Positions 10,410 through 56,127 of a DNA stretch of 64,000 bases are shown here, piece by piece. The translations under genes and the position numbers were made by a program. The notes under the pieces were generated by a model, which saw nothing but the letters and a program-made list of their open reading frames with translations, ran no database searches and was not told where the DNA came from. Source of the DNA: Akebia trifoliata (Eukaryota > Streptophyta > Magnoliopsida > Ranunculales > Lardizabalaceae); assembly GCA_017979445.1 (NCBI GenBank), contig CM030705.1:13650040-13714039 (forward strand). Reading direction: 5' to 3'. How positions within the stretch are numbered: the stretch's first letter is position 1; each line of letters begins with the position of its first letter.

Positions 10410-11283
10410 GGGTGATTAAGAAATTCCTTCACTTTTTGGTGAAATTTTAAGATGCCTCTAGGTTCTCAAAGTGATAACACATCCCTTGACGTCAATCTTC
10501 TCTGAAAGATGAACACAATGACCTAAATGCCCACATCATCAACTTCTAAGCCAAAAGCCATCCCAAGTAAATTTATTTACCCTCATTTTCCCTCAACCAT
10601 CATATTTCGAGAAATGATTTTTTGGAAAGTAGAAGACAAAGGACTTTTAAAGAGCAAAAAATAATTTTCTACATGAGGTTGAAGACATTGAATTGATGAC
10701 CATGTCGAATAGGTTAAATATATTGTATTGTAGAGGTTGAAGCATAGTTTTAAAACATAAGTCAACTCGAAACTTGAACAACTTGACTCAATTGAATTTC
10801 GAGGTGACTTATCCCCAAAGCTTGGTGGAACTAACTTACCAAGTCAACTCATCTGAGTGTTCTTGAAAAATCACCGAGTCAAGTCAAAACATTGACAAAG
10901 CTATACTACTATAGTTAACATTTTGTAGAGAAAATGAATAAATATAATAAATGAAGTCCTAAAAACTATTTTTAACATTTATAAATTTAATATATTTTTT
11001 TCACTTGATCGAGTCGACTCACGATTTATTGAATTGATTCAATTTCTTTGATGGATATTAGAATCAAGTTGTGTTTTAAAACTATGGTTTGAAAATGATG
11101 AATTTTTGGGAGAAAAATCAATGTCTTTTTTTTTTTTGGCTTAAATGTTGAAATAAAGGGATTTAGGTTATTTTATATTAGTCTTTTAGAGAAGTCTGAG
11201 GTCAAGGGGGTATATCATCATTTTTTAAAATACAAGGCTGCATCTTAAATATTCACCATGGAGGGGTACCGTCCAAATTACCC
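10410..11283. mobile_element. MITE, GGTGATT family copy 2, ending at the MIZ1-like promoter
   Basis: The left end begins GGGTGATTAAG, with TTTTTGGTGAAAT, TTAAGATGCCTC and CCCTTGACGTC. The right end in reverse complement has GGGTAATTTGG, CCATGGTGAATATTTAAGATG and CCCCCTTGACCTC. A 344-bp hAT element (10743-11086) is nested inside. The element stops one base before the TATA-like stretch of the downstream gene. Confidence 0.75.
10743..11086. mobile_element. Nested non-autonomous hAT element, CATAGTTTTAAAACA termini
   Basis: The 15-base terminal inverted repeats CATAGTTTTAAAACA and TGTTTTAAAACTATG are perfect. The flanks GGTTGAAG and GTTTGAAA match at 6 of 8 positions, consistent with an aged 8-bp hAT duplication. 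The interior has CAACTCGA/TCGAGT-type repeats and no coding capacity. Confidence 0.75.
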
Positions 11284-11284
11284 A

Positions 11285-11296
11285 TATATCTATATA
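11285..11296 (+). promoter_or_regulatory. TATA-like sequence of the MIZ1-like gene
   Basis: TATATCTATATA lies 92-103 bases before the ATG at 11388, a plausible spacing for a short plant 5' leader. No other TATA candidate is closer. Confidence 0.55.
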
Positions 11297-11387
11297 GAGT
11301 GAGAAAATGGCCCACCCGAAAACACAGCCCAACCTCCATAATATTACCTTACTTAACTGACTCTCTGTCTCTCATTCATTCATTCTC

Positions 11388-12173
11388 ATGGCTTCTCCCC
11401 TTCTTGGTTCCAAAGGACCTTGCATGGGAGAGCCAAAAACAACTACTAGTGCCACCCCATCAGAGGAGTCTTCACCACAATCACCAACCCCACCGTTACC
11501 TCGCCAATCCGTATCTCTTATCGAGCCCTCGAAGAAGAAAAAACAAAAATCCATCAATGCCTTTCGATGTTTCAAATCTGTTTGTCGATCCTTTCCCATC
11601 TTAACACCCATGTGTAAGCTCCCAACCTTCCATAGTACCTCACAAAACACCCACCGACGTGTCATGGGCACGCGTGTCACGGGCACGCGTGTCACGGGCA
11701 CTTTGTTTGGCTACCGTAAAGGAAAGGTAAGTTTGGCTGTACAAGAAAACCCTATGTGTCTCCCCACACTAATAGTAGAGCTAGCCATGCAAACCCATGT
11801 GTTACAAAGGGAGATGAGCTCAGGAATGGTGAGGATTGCTCTTGAATGTGAGAAAAGAGCAGGGAAAGACAAGATGAAACTCATACAAGAGCCATTATGG
11901 GCTATGTATTGTAATGGGAAGAAGAATGGTTATGGTTTTAAAAGGGATGCATCAGAGGAGGATCTTAACACCATGGAGCTTCTCAAGTCTATATCAATGG
12001 GTGCCGGCGTCCTACCAGGAAATTCCGATGTGGAGGGACCAGATGGAGAAATGGCGTACCTGCGGGCCCATTTCGAACGTATCATGGGTTCGAAAGATTC
12101 TGTGACATTATACATGTTGAACCCGGAAGGAAATGATGGACCCGAGCTCAGTATATTCTTCGTAAGGATATGA
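11388..12173 (+). CDS. MIZU-KUSSEI1-like protein (DUF617)
   Basis: An intronless 261-residue frame. The N-terminal ~100 residues are low-complexity (Ser/Pro/Thr-rich, KKKKQK near 50) and poorly conserved, as usual for the family. From about residue 102 the DUF617 domain is clear: TGTLFGYRKGKVSLAVQE, a LIVELAM block, SSGMVRIALECEK, PLWAMYCNGKKNGYG, then SISMGAGVLPG, FERIMGSKDSVTLYMLNPEG and the closing PELSIFFVRI just before TGA. The length matches family members. MIZ1 acts in root hydrotropism in Arabidopsis and relatives are mostly uncharacterised, so the exact role here is inferred only from the family. The ATG was chosen because it begins MASPLL shortly after a TATA-like sequence and a C/T-rich leader. 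Oddity: a 15-bp unit is tandemly repeated just before the domain, giving two TRVTG steps in a row. It is convergent with no host gene nearby. Confidence 0.9.
   Translation: MASPLLGSKGPCMGEPKTTTSATPSEESSPQSPTPPLPRQSVSLIEPSKKKKQKSINAFRCFKSVCRSFPILTPMCKLPTFHSTSQNTHRRVMGTRVTGTRVTGTLFGYRKGKVSLAVQENPMCLPTLIVELAMQTHVLQREMSSGMVRIALECEKRAGKDKMKLIQEPLWAMYCNGKKNGYGFKRDASEEDLNTMELLKSISMGAGVLPGNSDVEGPDGEMAYLRAHFERIMGSKDSVTLYMLNPEGNDGPELSIFFVRI
11664..11700 (+). repeat. In-frame 15-bp tandem repeat inside the MIZ1-like gene
   Basis: GGCACGCGTGTCACG repeats directly, with a diverged partial unit (GTCATGGGCACGC) before it. The frame is kept and adds Thr-Arg-Val-Thr-Gly repeats immediately before the conserved GTLFGYR motif. 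Confidence 0.9.
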
Positions 12174-12939
12174 TCATGATCGTGATTGAGTAATATCGTG
12201 AAAATACTCGAGATCTGGCCCCCATCACTTAGTAATAGATCGACCCATCAAAGGTGTATAGGTTTTCTAGATGTAAATAAGGAGAGGCGATGGCTTAGGG
12301 CATCAAATCAAGTGTAATCAAAAGAGTACATGAAAGTGATGGGATTTTTGTGTTGTGCTGTATTGTAGATTATAGTTTTCTATTATTTTTTAGTTGCAAT
12401 TAATGGGAAGCAGATAACGTCTTTGTTTCAAGGCTTCATTTGCAACTATTCTTTTAAAATTAATTATATTTCTAGAATCATTTAGCCCAAAAATATCATT
12501 ACATAATCAATTCTTAAAACATGATTTTCAAGAAGTCAAAAATTTTACTTTTGCCTCAGCTCATTTCATTCCCTTACCTTTATTTCATGGTAGTAAATGG
12601 GTGGGAGTGTGATGAATAAGTTAGGGGGTGGGAATGGTGAAAGAACATTCTATTAACATATTTTATGTCAAGGTATCATCACAAGAGTACTCCTAAAAAC
12701 CATCATCTTCAAGAGTACATCTTCAACCTCATCTTCTATCCCACCATTTTCAATCTAGCTTTAACTTCGGGTTAAGAAAACCCTTGATTTTCTACCCAAA
12801 ATACCATTATCTTCTGCTTCTTCGAAAATCTTATCTTGCTCTTTAGATTTGAATGTTGACAAGATTAAAGACGAGAACCAAAAGAAAAGACCGGCAGAGG
12901 TTAAAGATGACTAATTTTACAAGAAAAATAAAGGGTTGT
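12174..12939 (+). other. 3' flank of the MIZ1-like gene
   Basis: Holds the probable 3' untranslated region (no unambiguous poly(A) signal chosen) and AT-rich sequence. The part from about 12660 resembles the interior of the GGTGATT MITE family. Confidence 0.45.
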
Positions 12940-13091
12940 TGGCCAATGGTTGGAAAAGATAACATTTAAATCATTTTCAATTAGTCTATTAGAGAAGACC
13001 TAGATTAAGGGTTGCATGACATCAGTTTGAAAACATATAGAGGGCATATCAAATATCCACCAAAATGTGGAGGGCTTTCTCTAAATCACCC
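12940..13091. mobile_element. MITE, GGTGATT family copy 3, right end
   Basis: TCTATTAGAGAAGACCTAG, ATCCACCAAAATGTGGAGG and the terminal AATCACCC match the right ends of copies 1 and 2. The left end is not recognisable. Confidence 0.6.
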
Positions 13092-13239
13092 AACATCAAT
13101 CTATTGAAGGCTTTGACAAGTGAAAAATACAATTCTTTAAAAAATAAAAACAAATAAAAGGTGCAGAAGAGTCTTAAATAAAGTTAATTTTGATCTTTTT
13201 AATCTTCCACCAATACATTATGATGGTGATAGGTAGGAC

Positions 13240-14093
13240 CATAGTTAATAAATTCATGATTGATTCGCGATTTAGACGTAAATTAGACAAACAATACTCT
13301 TTCCGATCAAAATTGTCGTTGATTTCAAAGATTCAAATTAATTCACGGATCTTTGAATCTCAACGAATAGATCGCGATTTATACGTATATTCCGTAAGTA
13401 TTTTAATAAAATATTTCGTATTTCCCTATCCTCAGTTCACACTTCAAAACTCAAGATAAGGAGGGAAAAAAAACCCTAAATTGAAAATTGCCCCCACAAA
13501 AATAATTAATCTTGAACAACTTGGAAAGCTTCTAGAATACATTGATGATCGTGAAGAGCTTAAAAAAAAAGATGAAATTACACCTAATCGTGAAGATATT
13601 CTTTTTAACGAACTATTTGGTCCATTTACTTTCCATTAATAACTTTTTAGAAACGAGAAGAATTTTTTTTTTCGAATTTAATTAAGTCTTGGGACATGAT
13701 GATTTTAACATTAATTAGCATATCATGTTTTATACTTTTCATTTACATTGATTATTAGATGGATTAAAACTAAAACTTTAATTGCGAATATATATTTTAT
13801 TGGATGAATGTGATTGTGGATTGTTTATGTAATATATTTTTAATTTAAGTATTGATAATTTGATTAGTAGATCAAAATTATTAGGTCATATCATATGTTA
13901 TATATATCTGAATTTTTGAAAGTTTTAAAAGTTGTTGAATCTGAATCATTTTCGAATTATTTGCGTATTGTATTTTTACTATCCTATGTTTTTTTTCATC
14001 GAATTTTTGAGCGAATCGGTGCATCGTTATTCCGAATGGTAACCGATTTATTTCCGTAGCGTTTTTTTCCTATCTACCGAACTGCTAACAATG
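13240..14093. mobile_element. Non-autonomous hAT element with perfect 8-bp duplication
   Basis: The ends CATAGTTAATAAATTC and (reverse complement) CATTGTTAGCAGTTCG are imperfect inverted repeats. The flanks are identical: GGTAGGAC at 13232-13239 and 14094-14101. The 89-codon frame inside (13190-13459) has no similarity I recognise. The interior carries repeated GATTCG/CGAATC motifs. Confidence 0.8.
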
Positions 14094-14101
14094 GGTAGGA
14101 C

Positions 14102-15615
14102 ATTCAAAACAATGTATCAAATCACAACATGTCTCTCCGGAGACATGTGATAAAATTAGAACGATTCAAAGACGTTCAAAACAATGCAGGTACGAAAAAT
14201 GATGCTCAATTCAAGTTATCATTGAAAGGATGTAGGCAATCCCTCATAAAGAATTATTAGCCAAATATCAATTGAGGTGATGCACTAGAAAGCCAAAAAC
14301 CATCGTGGTGAAGATGAATACAAAATTTTTCTAAATGTTCAAGATGACGACCAGAAGCATCAGTAAATCAAAATAATGCTAGAGAAAATTATTTCGTCAA
14401 ATAAACCACAGCGGAATGAATCAAACTTTGCAATAAAATTTGATGCCTTGCAGCAAACCACACATGATGTCAAAGAAAGATCGTAAATGGAGGTGAGATG
14501 TAATGTGAGGCTAGTTGTGAAGGGCTTTCAGTAGAAAAATGGAATTATCTTTGATGATATATATATATATTTTTTTTTTCTCACAATGAAGATGTACATG
14601 TTGTCGATTTAGGCTGTGTTGGGCTATAAGTTTGAACTTGAAACTGATTTTCCTCATAGTAATCAAGTTTGGATTCATTGATTATTCAGCTTGAGTCAGT
14701 TCAGTTTAATTTGGAAAAGAATCAAACCAAAAATAATTTCAGGACAGAGCCTACTAAATTATGCTAATTTCACAAACATTCCACACTTGACTAGCACCTG
14801 AATACTCTATCGTGGAAAAGGTCAAAATAAGATCTCTTATACTACTATTGCTTTAAGAAATGAACTCCATTTGCAATCTTATAAAGATAATTTTTTCTGA
14901 TGACTCACACTAGAAAGGATGTTCTTGGGAGTTTTTATTTTTTTATTTTTTTAACATGAATATAAATTTTATTTTGGGTACTTCATTTAAAAATAATAAT
15001 AATAAAATAAAAATAAATAAATAAAAAGAGGAACAAAATTTCTATTTTCTTAAATGAGTTGTAACGTTTATTGAATCTAGTGAATTTGAACTTACTCCCC
15101 ATGGATTTTCCCTTCATTTTGAAAGATTTTCCAAGTAAAACTTGTGATCTTGGTTTTGTATATGATTTCTTGCATTCATGATTCACAGACAGATTAGCAG
15201 TTTTTAATTCTTCTTGCAAATTATAGATGACTTTCATGAATATTTCTTGTTAGTGCGGCAGATCCCCTGAATTCAGTAGGTCTCAGTATGTACGCCATCC
15301 AAGACCAATATGGTGTGCTTTGAATCAGACATTGGTAGTTATACAACCCTATGTACATATGGATGTTTTGCAGACAGTATATATGGCCTTGGAAAAGTTA
15401 GATCAACTCATTAACTTAATCAGGGTGGTCTAAACACTGACTAGTTGAACACCAATAACTATGGGAATTTTGATAAATTGTCTGCAACAAAGAAATGTGC
15501 ATATTTATCTAAAAAAGATGTAGTAAATCTCAAACTAAAAAAAAAAAAGGCATTTTGGACAATTGAGCAACAAATGCTTCACATGATCCAAGGATTCATC
15601 GATAACACACTCAAA
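14102..15615. other. Between the hAT element and SEC6 stop; SEC6 3' UTR region
   Basis: The part next to 15615 should contain the SEC6 3' untranslated region on the minus strand. I cannot place the cleavage site. No other gene is supported. Confidence 0.45.
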
Positions 15616-49710
<34,095 letters not shown>

Positions 49711-50019
49711 CTGGCAGGGAAAAAGAAAAAAATTGAGACAATAGATTGAGGCAATAAGAACCGTTCCCAATTAACAATGGAATCTAATACTTAAAAATTC
49801 AAAAGTTATATCCATTGGTTTAAGCACAAAATATTGGAAATTACAAACACAGGTAACTGTTACATGTGACACATGTACCTAACCAAACAAAGAAACTTTG
49901 GGATAGATTTAAACAAATCCTGTGCTGATTGAAGGTGCCAAGTTGCGAAGTTGGTTAAAGTCAATCTTTTTCAATAAATAAAGTGATGTTATCAGAGGAT
50001 GATAAACCTCTCAAATATA

Positions 50020-50140
50020 ACAGCAAAGCAAGTTGTTGGCTAAAGTCTCTTGAGTGTTAGTACCACGACCTAGATTCAAAACCCACCTTCACCTTTGAAT
50101 TACTACCACCAATTCACTAGATTATCGTGAAAAAAAAATC
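50020..50140 (+). mobile_element. Possible SINE
   Basis: TTGGCTAAAGTC and TAGATTCAAAACC could be decayed pol III A and B boxes, followed by an A run at 50130. No target duplication. Confidence 0.35.
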
Positions 50141-50263
50141 GTGATACTTAATTACAGAAAAACATCTCTAACATTAAATGAAGTCAACAATCATTTGTAG
50201 ACAATAGTATCTATCACTAAGGTTCACCAACTAACCAAACTATAAAGTGCGTGAGAACAATGA

Positions 50264-50427
50264 GAAGAATTGTAGAAGAGGATTCTCAAGTTTCATAATG
50301 AGAGCTTGACAGATATATATATATATATATTAACTAAAAAGAAAACGGACATAAATGCCCTTACATAGAAAACTAACAATAGTAAAATATAAATAAGCAT
50401 ATAAATAAACTACATATTTCCTATACT
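50264..50427 (-). repeat. 3' LTR of the minus-strand copia
   Basis: Matches 55090-55303 from AGAATTGTAGAAGA to CTACATATTTCC. It is preceded on the minus strand by the polypurine-like CTTGAGCGGAAG. Its AT run is about 20 bases. Confidence 0.85.
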
Positions 50428-53400
50428 TCCGCTCAAGTTGGGGAAAATATAACAACCAAACCCAACTTGACAAGGTGAGAGTTAGTGACAGATGGACCAA
50501 CAAATTCCGTAAGCATGTCAGCAAGTTGATCTGAAGAAGACACAAATACTGTCTGAAGAGCACCAGATCGGACTTTCTCCCTGAGAAAGTGGACATGGAC
50601 CTCTATGCTTAGTTCTCTTGTGAAGAACATAATCAGAAGCAAGCATAATAGCAGACTTGTTATCATAGAACAATGTGGAGGAACTACAGACAGAAAATCC
50701 CAGCTCCGTTAATAAAAATCGAAGCCAAATAAACTCATATGTGCACAAGTCATAGCTCGATACTCAACTTCAGCACAAGAACAAGAATAAGAAACCACAC
50801 TTTGTATCTTACTTTTCCACGAGATCAGGTTACCACCATTGAAAGTGTAGAAACCAGAGGTAGATCTCCTATCTGTAAGAGAACCAGTATAATCAACATC
50901 AGTAAAGCAGGACAAATGAATCTGAACATTGGACCAGTAGAAAAGCCCAAGACCAAGACGCGACTTCAAGTAGCGAAAAATGCGATAAACGACTTCAAGA
51001 TGAGAAGTGCGAGGAGCATGCATGAACAAACTGACTACACTAACCGCAAAAGTCAAATAGTGTAAGTCAAATAAATCAGACGAACTACGAGTCTCTAATA
51101 AGAAGAATCAGATAATAGATCACCAGATTCTACATGAAGACGATGATTCTGATCCATAAGAGAGGAAGCAAGATGACAACCAAGTATACCAGTGTCCTGA
51201 AGAATATCCAATGTGTATTTGTGCTGAAATAAGAAAATACCACAACGAGAACGGATCACTTCTATCCTCAAGAAGTACTTGAGGGGACCTAAGTCCTTAA
51301 CCTCAAAAGCACGACCCAATAACATCTTTACCCTGTCAATCCACTGTGCATCATTTCCAATCAGGATAATATCATCTATATAAACTAGAACAATGGTGCA
51401 ACGGCCATCCAATCATCGATGAACAAAGCAAGTATGATCTGAGTGACATCTAGAGAACACCATAGATAAAATAAACTCAAAAAAACACTGAAACCAAACT
51501 CGCGAAGATTGCTTTAGGCCATACAGAGATTTGAGGAGACAACATACTTTCCCAGAATACTCCCCTTTAAGACGAAACCTAAGAGGGGGGTCCATATAAA
51601 TAATCTCAGTCAGATCACCATTCAGAAAGGTATTATTCACATCGAGTTAGTGAAGAGGCCACGAGTGAATGCAGCTAAAGAGATAAGAAGGCGAATAATA
51701 GGAAGTTTAGCTACAGGAGCAAATTTATCATCAAAATCCTTTCATGGAGTCTGCGTAAATCCCTTAGCAACTAGGCGAGTTTTGTATCGATCAACAGTGT
51801 CATCTGCTAGACACTTGACAGTGAAAACCCATTTACAACCAATAGTCCGATCCCCAGAGAGAAGAGGAACAAGCTCCCAGGTATGATTCTTCTGCAAAGC
51901 ATCCATCTCAGTAATCATGACTGTAATCCATTGAAGATCTCGTAAAGCCTCTGAAACAGACCGGAGAACTCTAATAGAAGCAATAGCGACAACGTAGGCC
52001 TTATAAAAAGGAGAAAGTCCCTTATAGAAAACAAACTGGGCAATAAGATTATCGGTAACACACCCCCACTTACCTTTGCGAAGTGCAATAGGTAAAAGTC
52101 AGAAACAAATGGGATAAGAACAGGAGTAGAAAATAATATACCTAAGTCCAAGAAAGAGGTTGGCAAGGTTAGAGAGGGGCAAGCGAGGGCGACGAGAGTA
52201 AACCTTAAATGTTGGTGATGTTGAATCAAAGACCAAAGAAAGCGACATTATAGGAAAAAAAAAGCATAAAAAGAGTCTTGCAAACGTAAAGAATCCTGCA
52301 AAGAAGATGTGCACGAAAGTAGGGAATATTTAAAAAAAAAAATGACATCTTTAGAATGTATGACACGATGAGAAATAAGATCATATCATCGATACCCCTT
52401 TGACATGGATGAGTAGCCCAAGAAAACACACCAAATGACTTTGTAATCTAAGTTCGTGCGATGAGGGGTGTGGTCTTAAACAAAGCAAGTGCACCTAAAA
52501 ACTCTAGGTGTAATCGAAAAGAGGGTGTTATTATGACAAAGAACATGAAGAGACACCTGTCCCCCTAAGGTGCGATTCGGAACACGGTTAAGAAGAAAAG
52601 CCACAGTGAAGACCGCCATATTCCAATATAACTTAAAAACATACATATCTCGAAGAAGACTGTGGACAATGTTCCTAAGGTGGAGGTTCTTGCATTCCAC
52701 CATTTTAAGAAAGTTAACGAAATAGGAAGCACTTCAGACCGAGATTGCATCAAGTAGACTCAAGTACAACGAGAATAGTCATCGATAAATGTAATATAAT
52801 ACCAATGACCAGTAAAAGCAGTAACAGGGGAAGCACCCCATACATCAAAATGAACAAAATCAAACATAGTGTTAAACCGATGCATGCAAGGGATACATGA
52901 AATACGAGTATGTTTGAAGAGCTCACACACAGAACACTGAAACTTATGCCCACTACAATAATTTTTTAAAGCAAGAAATAAAGAACGTAAGTGCTGAAAA
53001 TTAGCATGTCCTAAGCGAGAATACCACAAATCTAAGGACTGAGAAGAAAAGGTGTGACTCTCAGAAGAGGATAACATAGAGGCCGGAGTAACAGTATCCA
53101 GAGATCCAAATAGTTACAACCCATCCCTCTCATACCCCTTGCCAAAAATCTTCCTTGAAGTCAGAGTAGGGAAAAATGTCACTAAGGAATTTAGAAATTT
53201 GGTAAGACTACTCACACACAAAAGATTAAGAGATAGGTGAGGAAAATGGAGCAGAGAGTCAAGAGAAATATCAGATGATAAGGGGATGGTACCCTTGCTG
53301 TGAATAGATGTAAGGGACCCATCAACAAAGCGAACCTCCCTATAAGTATCAGGAAAAATAGATGAAGTGAAATGACTAGACTCACCGATCATGTAATCAA

Positions 53401-54299
53401 AGGCACCAGAATCAATAACCCATGTCAGGGGAGTTGGACCAAACTAGGTGACATGAAATGCAAAAGATATACCTTGAGGCGTGATAACTAAGGTCACAGT
53501 CGAAGATGAGCGAGTGTGAGTACCGGTCTGATCACGAGCAATAGTGGCAATCTGGTTCTGAAGCTGTTGTAAATCAATAGTGCCAGAAGAAACATTGGTG
53601 GGAACAACTGAGGAATCTACAATGGCAAACACGGGGAGCAGAATGCCCCAACTAAGGAGATGCAGTAAAACTCAACAAATAAGGACATGCAGAAAGCATC
53701 GGATTTTTCATGGCCTATTTTCCCACAATAACAAATAAAGTTATTCTTTCAACCACGATGAGTTACAGTACCCAAAAACCATCCAGATTTGCCATTACTT
53801 TCCAAATAGATTCTCACGAATTGACACCAAAATTGATGTAATGTCATAACTCTTACCAGTAAAGGAGAGACACTTGGATGAGGAAGACTACACTTTGGCT
53901 TGGAAAAAAAATTCAGCACAATTGCAAAGAATAATAGTGTTTTCATACACCAACGTTATCACGACACATCAACATCATTGGATCACAGAGGCACACAACC
54001 AGCAACCCAGCCTTGTCGCACATGCACCACACTATCACATTCTCAATTGCAGCAACCTCTATCTCAGCCAACAGCCTGCATCGAGGCCAGCAGCACAAAT
54101 TAGCCAACACCCTAGTACAAAGTCCAACCCTATCGAACAGATCAGAGAAAACGAACATGGGCGGGGGCCAGCTATGTCGCACATTCCAGAATGCTGTCGT
54201 AACACCCTAACAGCAACACACTTACTTTTCCAAGGCAGCAAACTGCTCAACAGTACCTCTATTGTTGTTGTAAGGCAAACACACACCACACAACACACA

Positions 54300-54600
54300 C
54301 AGATGCTGTCGTAGGGCAGAAAAAGTCCCCAGAACCAATGCTGCACAGCCCTATTGTTGTCGCAAGGCAGCAAACAGCCTACCAGTTGCTATCCCAAGGC
54401 AGAAAAACACCCCAGAATTAGTGTCGCACAGCCCTATTGCTGTCGTAAGGCAGCAAACAACCTACCAGTCGCTGTCCCAAGGCAGAAAAACACCCCAGAA
54501 CCAGTGCCGCACAACCCTGTTGTTGTCACAAGGCAGCAAACAGCCTGCCAGTTGCTGCCGCAGGGTAGAATAGCTCCAATTTGCGCAGAAAAAACTCCTA
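54300..54600 (-). repeat. 83-bp minisatellite in copia leader
   Basis: CTATTGTTGT-like starts at 54351, 54434 and 54517 give an exact 83-base period over about 3.5 units. Each unit contains AAGGCAGCAAACA, CCAGT(T/C)GCTGTCCC and AAAAACACCCCAGAA. Confidence 0.9.
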
Positions 54601-55089
54601 GCAGCACCCTTTTGCTATCATAGGGCAATCCTAATCCAACAGTTGTTGTCACAATACTTAAAGAGGGTTTCGTAGGGCAATAGCAAGGGCAAAAGCCAAT
54701 CATAGGTCTCCAACAGTCCATCAATCACTTTATCACAAACACAAACCCTAACATAGGGTAGAACCCAAACCAAAAAACCTATCACAAAGTAGGAACCTTA
54801 TCGTAAGGCAAACAACACAGCGTGGAAAATCAATCGCAACATGTGAAATCTTGATAAAAAAATCCTATCGCAACATGCGATTAGAAGAACATGAATAAAA
54901 TAGCCCTCGAATGGGAGACCTTCTAACAAAACTGCTCTAGGTCAGTAGGTCTCAAAAAACCATAGAATAGGGGAAAGAAGAAAAGAGGGAAAAAGGAATG
55001 AGAAGAGACAAAGAACTTCAAGAGAAAAACAAACAAGGAGAAGAACCCAAGAAAGGGGGCGTTGGATCCTCTAGAGGCTCTGATACTAA

Positions 55090-55136
55090 GAAGAATTGTA
55101 GAAGAAAATTCTCAAATCTCATAATGAGAACTTCAC

Positions 55137-55210
<74 letters not shown>

Positions 55211-55303
55211 TGAAAAGAGAATGGACATAAATGCCCTTACATTGAAAACTAACAATAATAAAATAGAAATAAGCATATCAAGAAACTACATATTTCCAAT
55301 ACA
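55090..55303 (-). repeat. 5' LTR of the minus-strand copia with expanded AT run
   Basis: Same sequence as 50264-50427 but carries an (AT)n tract of about 67 bases (55139-55206). Confidence 0.85.
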
Positions 55304-56020
55304 GTGCCCTAGAGCAGAATTTCCAGTTTTACCTTGGCATCTGACAAGGGTACTAAGCGTCAAGATTTCCAAAGGTGTATAACAAGGAAACCTCAAAAAA
55401 TTGTAATACAGCAGCACGTGTGTACAAATATTTACTTGTAATACAATAGATATTCTCGGTGCTACTCTAATAACTTGTGGCACATCAAGGAACTTTCAGT
55501 TGGATGGTTATGCAAGTTACAAGAGTACAAGATCCACACTCTTAACCTCATTCGAGAAAAGAATTAAGGAAAATTAATTCTATCATATTTATGGTAGTAC
55601 TAGGTCCTATAATGTATAGTTGTCTTGATCTACAGAATTAAATCAATAGACCCCATGTACCAGAAGGCATTGACCAAGAATGAGCTTGATCCAACATGTG
55701 ATTGGCATGTTGATGATGTTGAATTGATTTTCTCATTAGAAAACTTTACACTAAAAATATCTTTCTTCTTTTAGAAAAATGAGTTAAATCTCTAGAAAAA
55801 CAATTATTTTCGACCTAACACATAATTTTTAACATATCAAGTAACAGCACCATAAAGGAATAGTCATGACACTGCAATGGCAAATGCCTAGGCGTGTCTA
55901 CGTGTCTTATTGTGCCCTGAAGGGTAAGGTCATTTCGATATGCTGGCACAGGAAAAACTTAATAATTGGAAGTGCCAAGGTGACACTAAGAATTTCTTCC
56001 CTACAGTTAGGAGAGGCAAT

Positions 56021-56110
56021 TTTTATTTTTTATTTTGATGGGTAAGCTGGACTCACGACCTCAAAGTTGTTTTGCAATGTGTCAAACTAACTGAGCTATG
56101 GGTCTAAGCC
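56021..56110 (-). mobile_element. Short tRNA-derived SINE with target duplication
   Basis: On the minus strand CCATAGCTCAGTTAG holds an A box and GGTCGTGAGTCC a B box. A tail of A with T interruptions follows. The flanks CAGTTAGGAGAGGCAAT (56004-56020) and CAGTTAGGGGAGGAAAT (56111-56127) are a 17-bp duplication with two differences. Confidence 0.85.
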
Positions 56111-56127
56111 CAGTTAGGGGAGGAAAT

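Larger units (their letters stand above)
50264..55303 (-). mobile_element. Ty1/copia retrotransposon, degenerate, in the open SEC6 intron
   Basis: Minus strand, from right: 5' LTR, primer site (TTAGTATCAGAG, altered), leader with 83-bp repeats, a remnant knuckle CYCGKIGHEKSD (about 53720; most of gag is missing), protease (D-S-G-A around 53400), pre-integrase WYSRLGHANFQHLRSLF (about 53020), integrase pieces, reverse transcriptase (SLYGLKQSSRVWFQCF at 51520; VLVYIDDIILIGND at 51390), RNase H (50700-51050) and 3' LTR. It is related to the rearranged element at 24963-27480. Several stops and shifts make it inactive. It has the same orientation as SEC6. Confidence 0.9.

Noticed and set aside
11372..11701. 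109-codon minus frame opposite the MIZ1-like gene
   Set aside because: Shadow of the real plus-strand coding sequence; no homology.
53874..54623. Plus-strand frames of 146 and 89 codons
   Set aside because: They are read from the copia leader and its 83-bp repeats on the non-coding strand.
55286..55483. Minus frame containing STLVRCQG, like the SEC6 TLVRALR motif just upstream of the first exon in the window
   Set aside because: The splice phase does not fit the exon at 49710 (phase 1 instead of 2) and no other SEC6 residues surround it; taken as chance.
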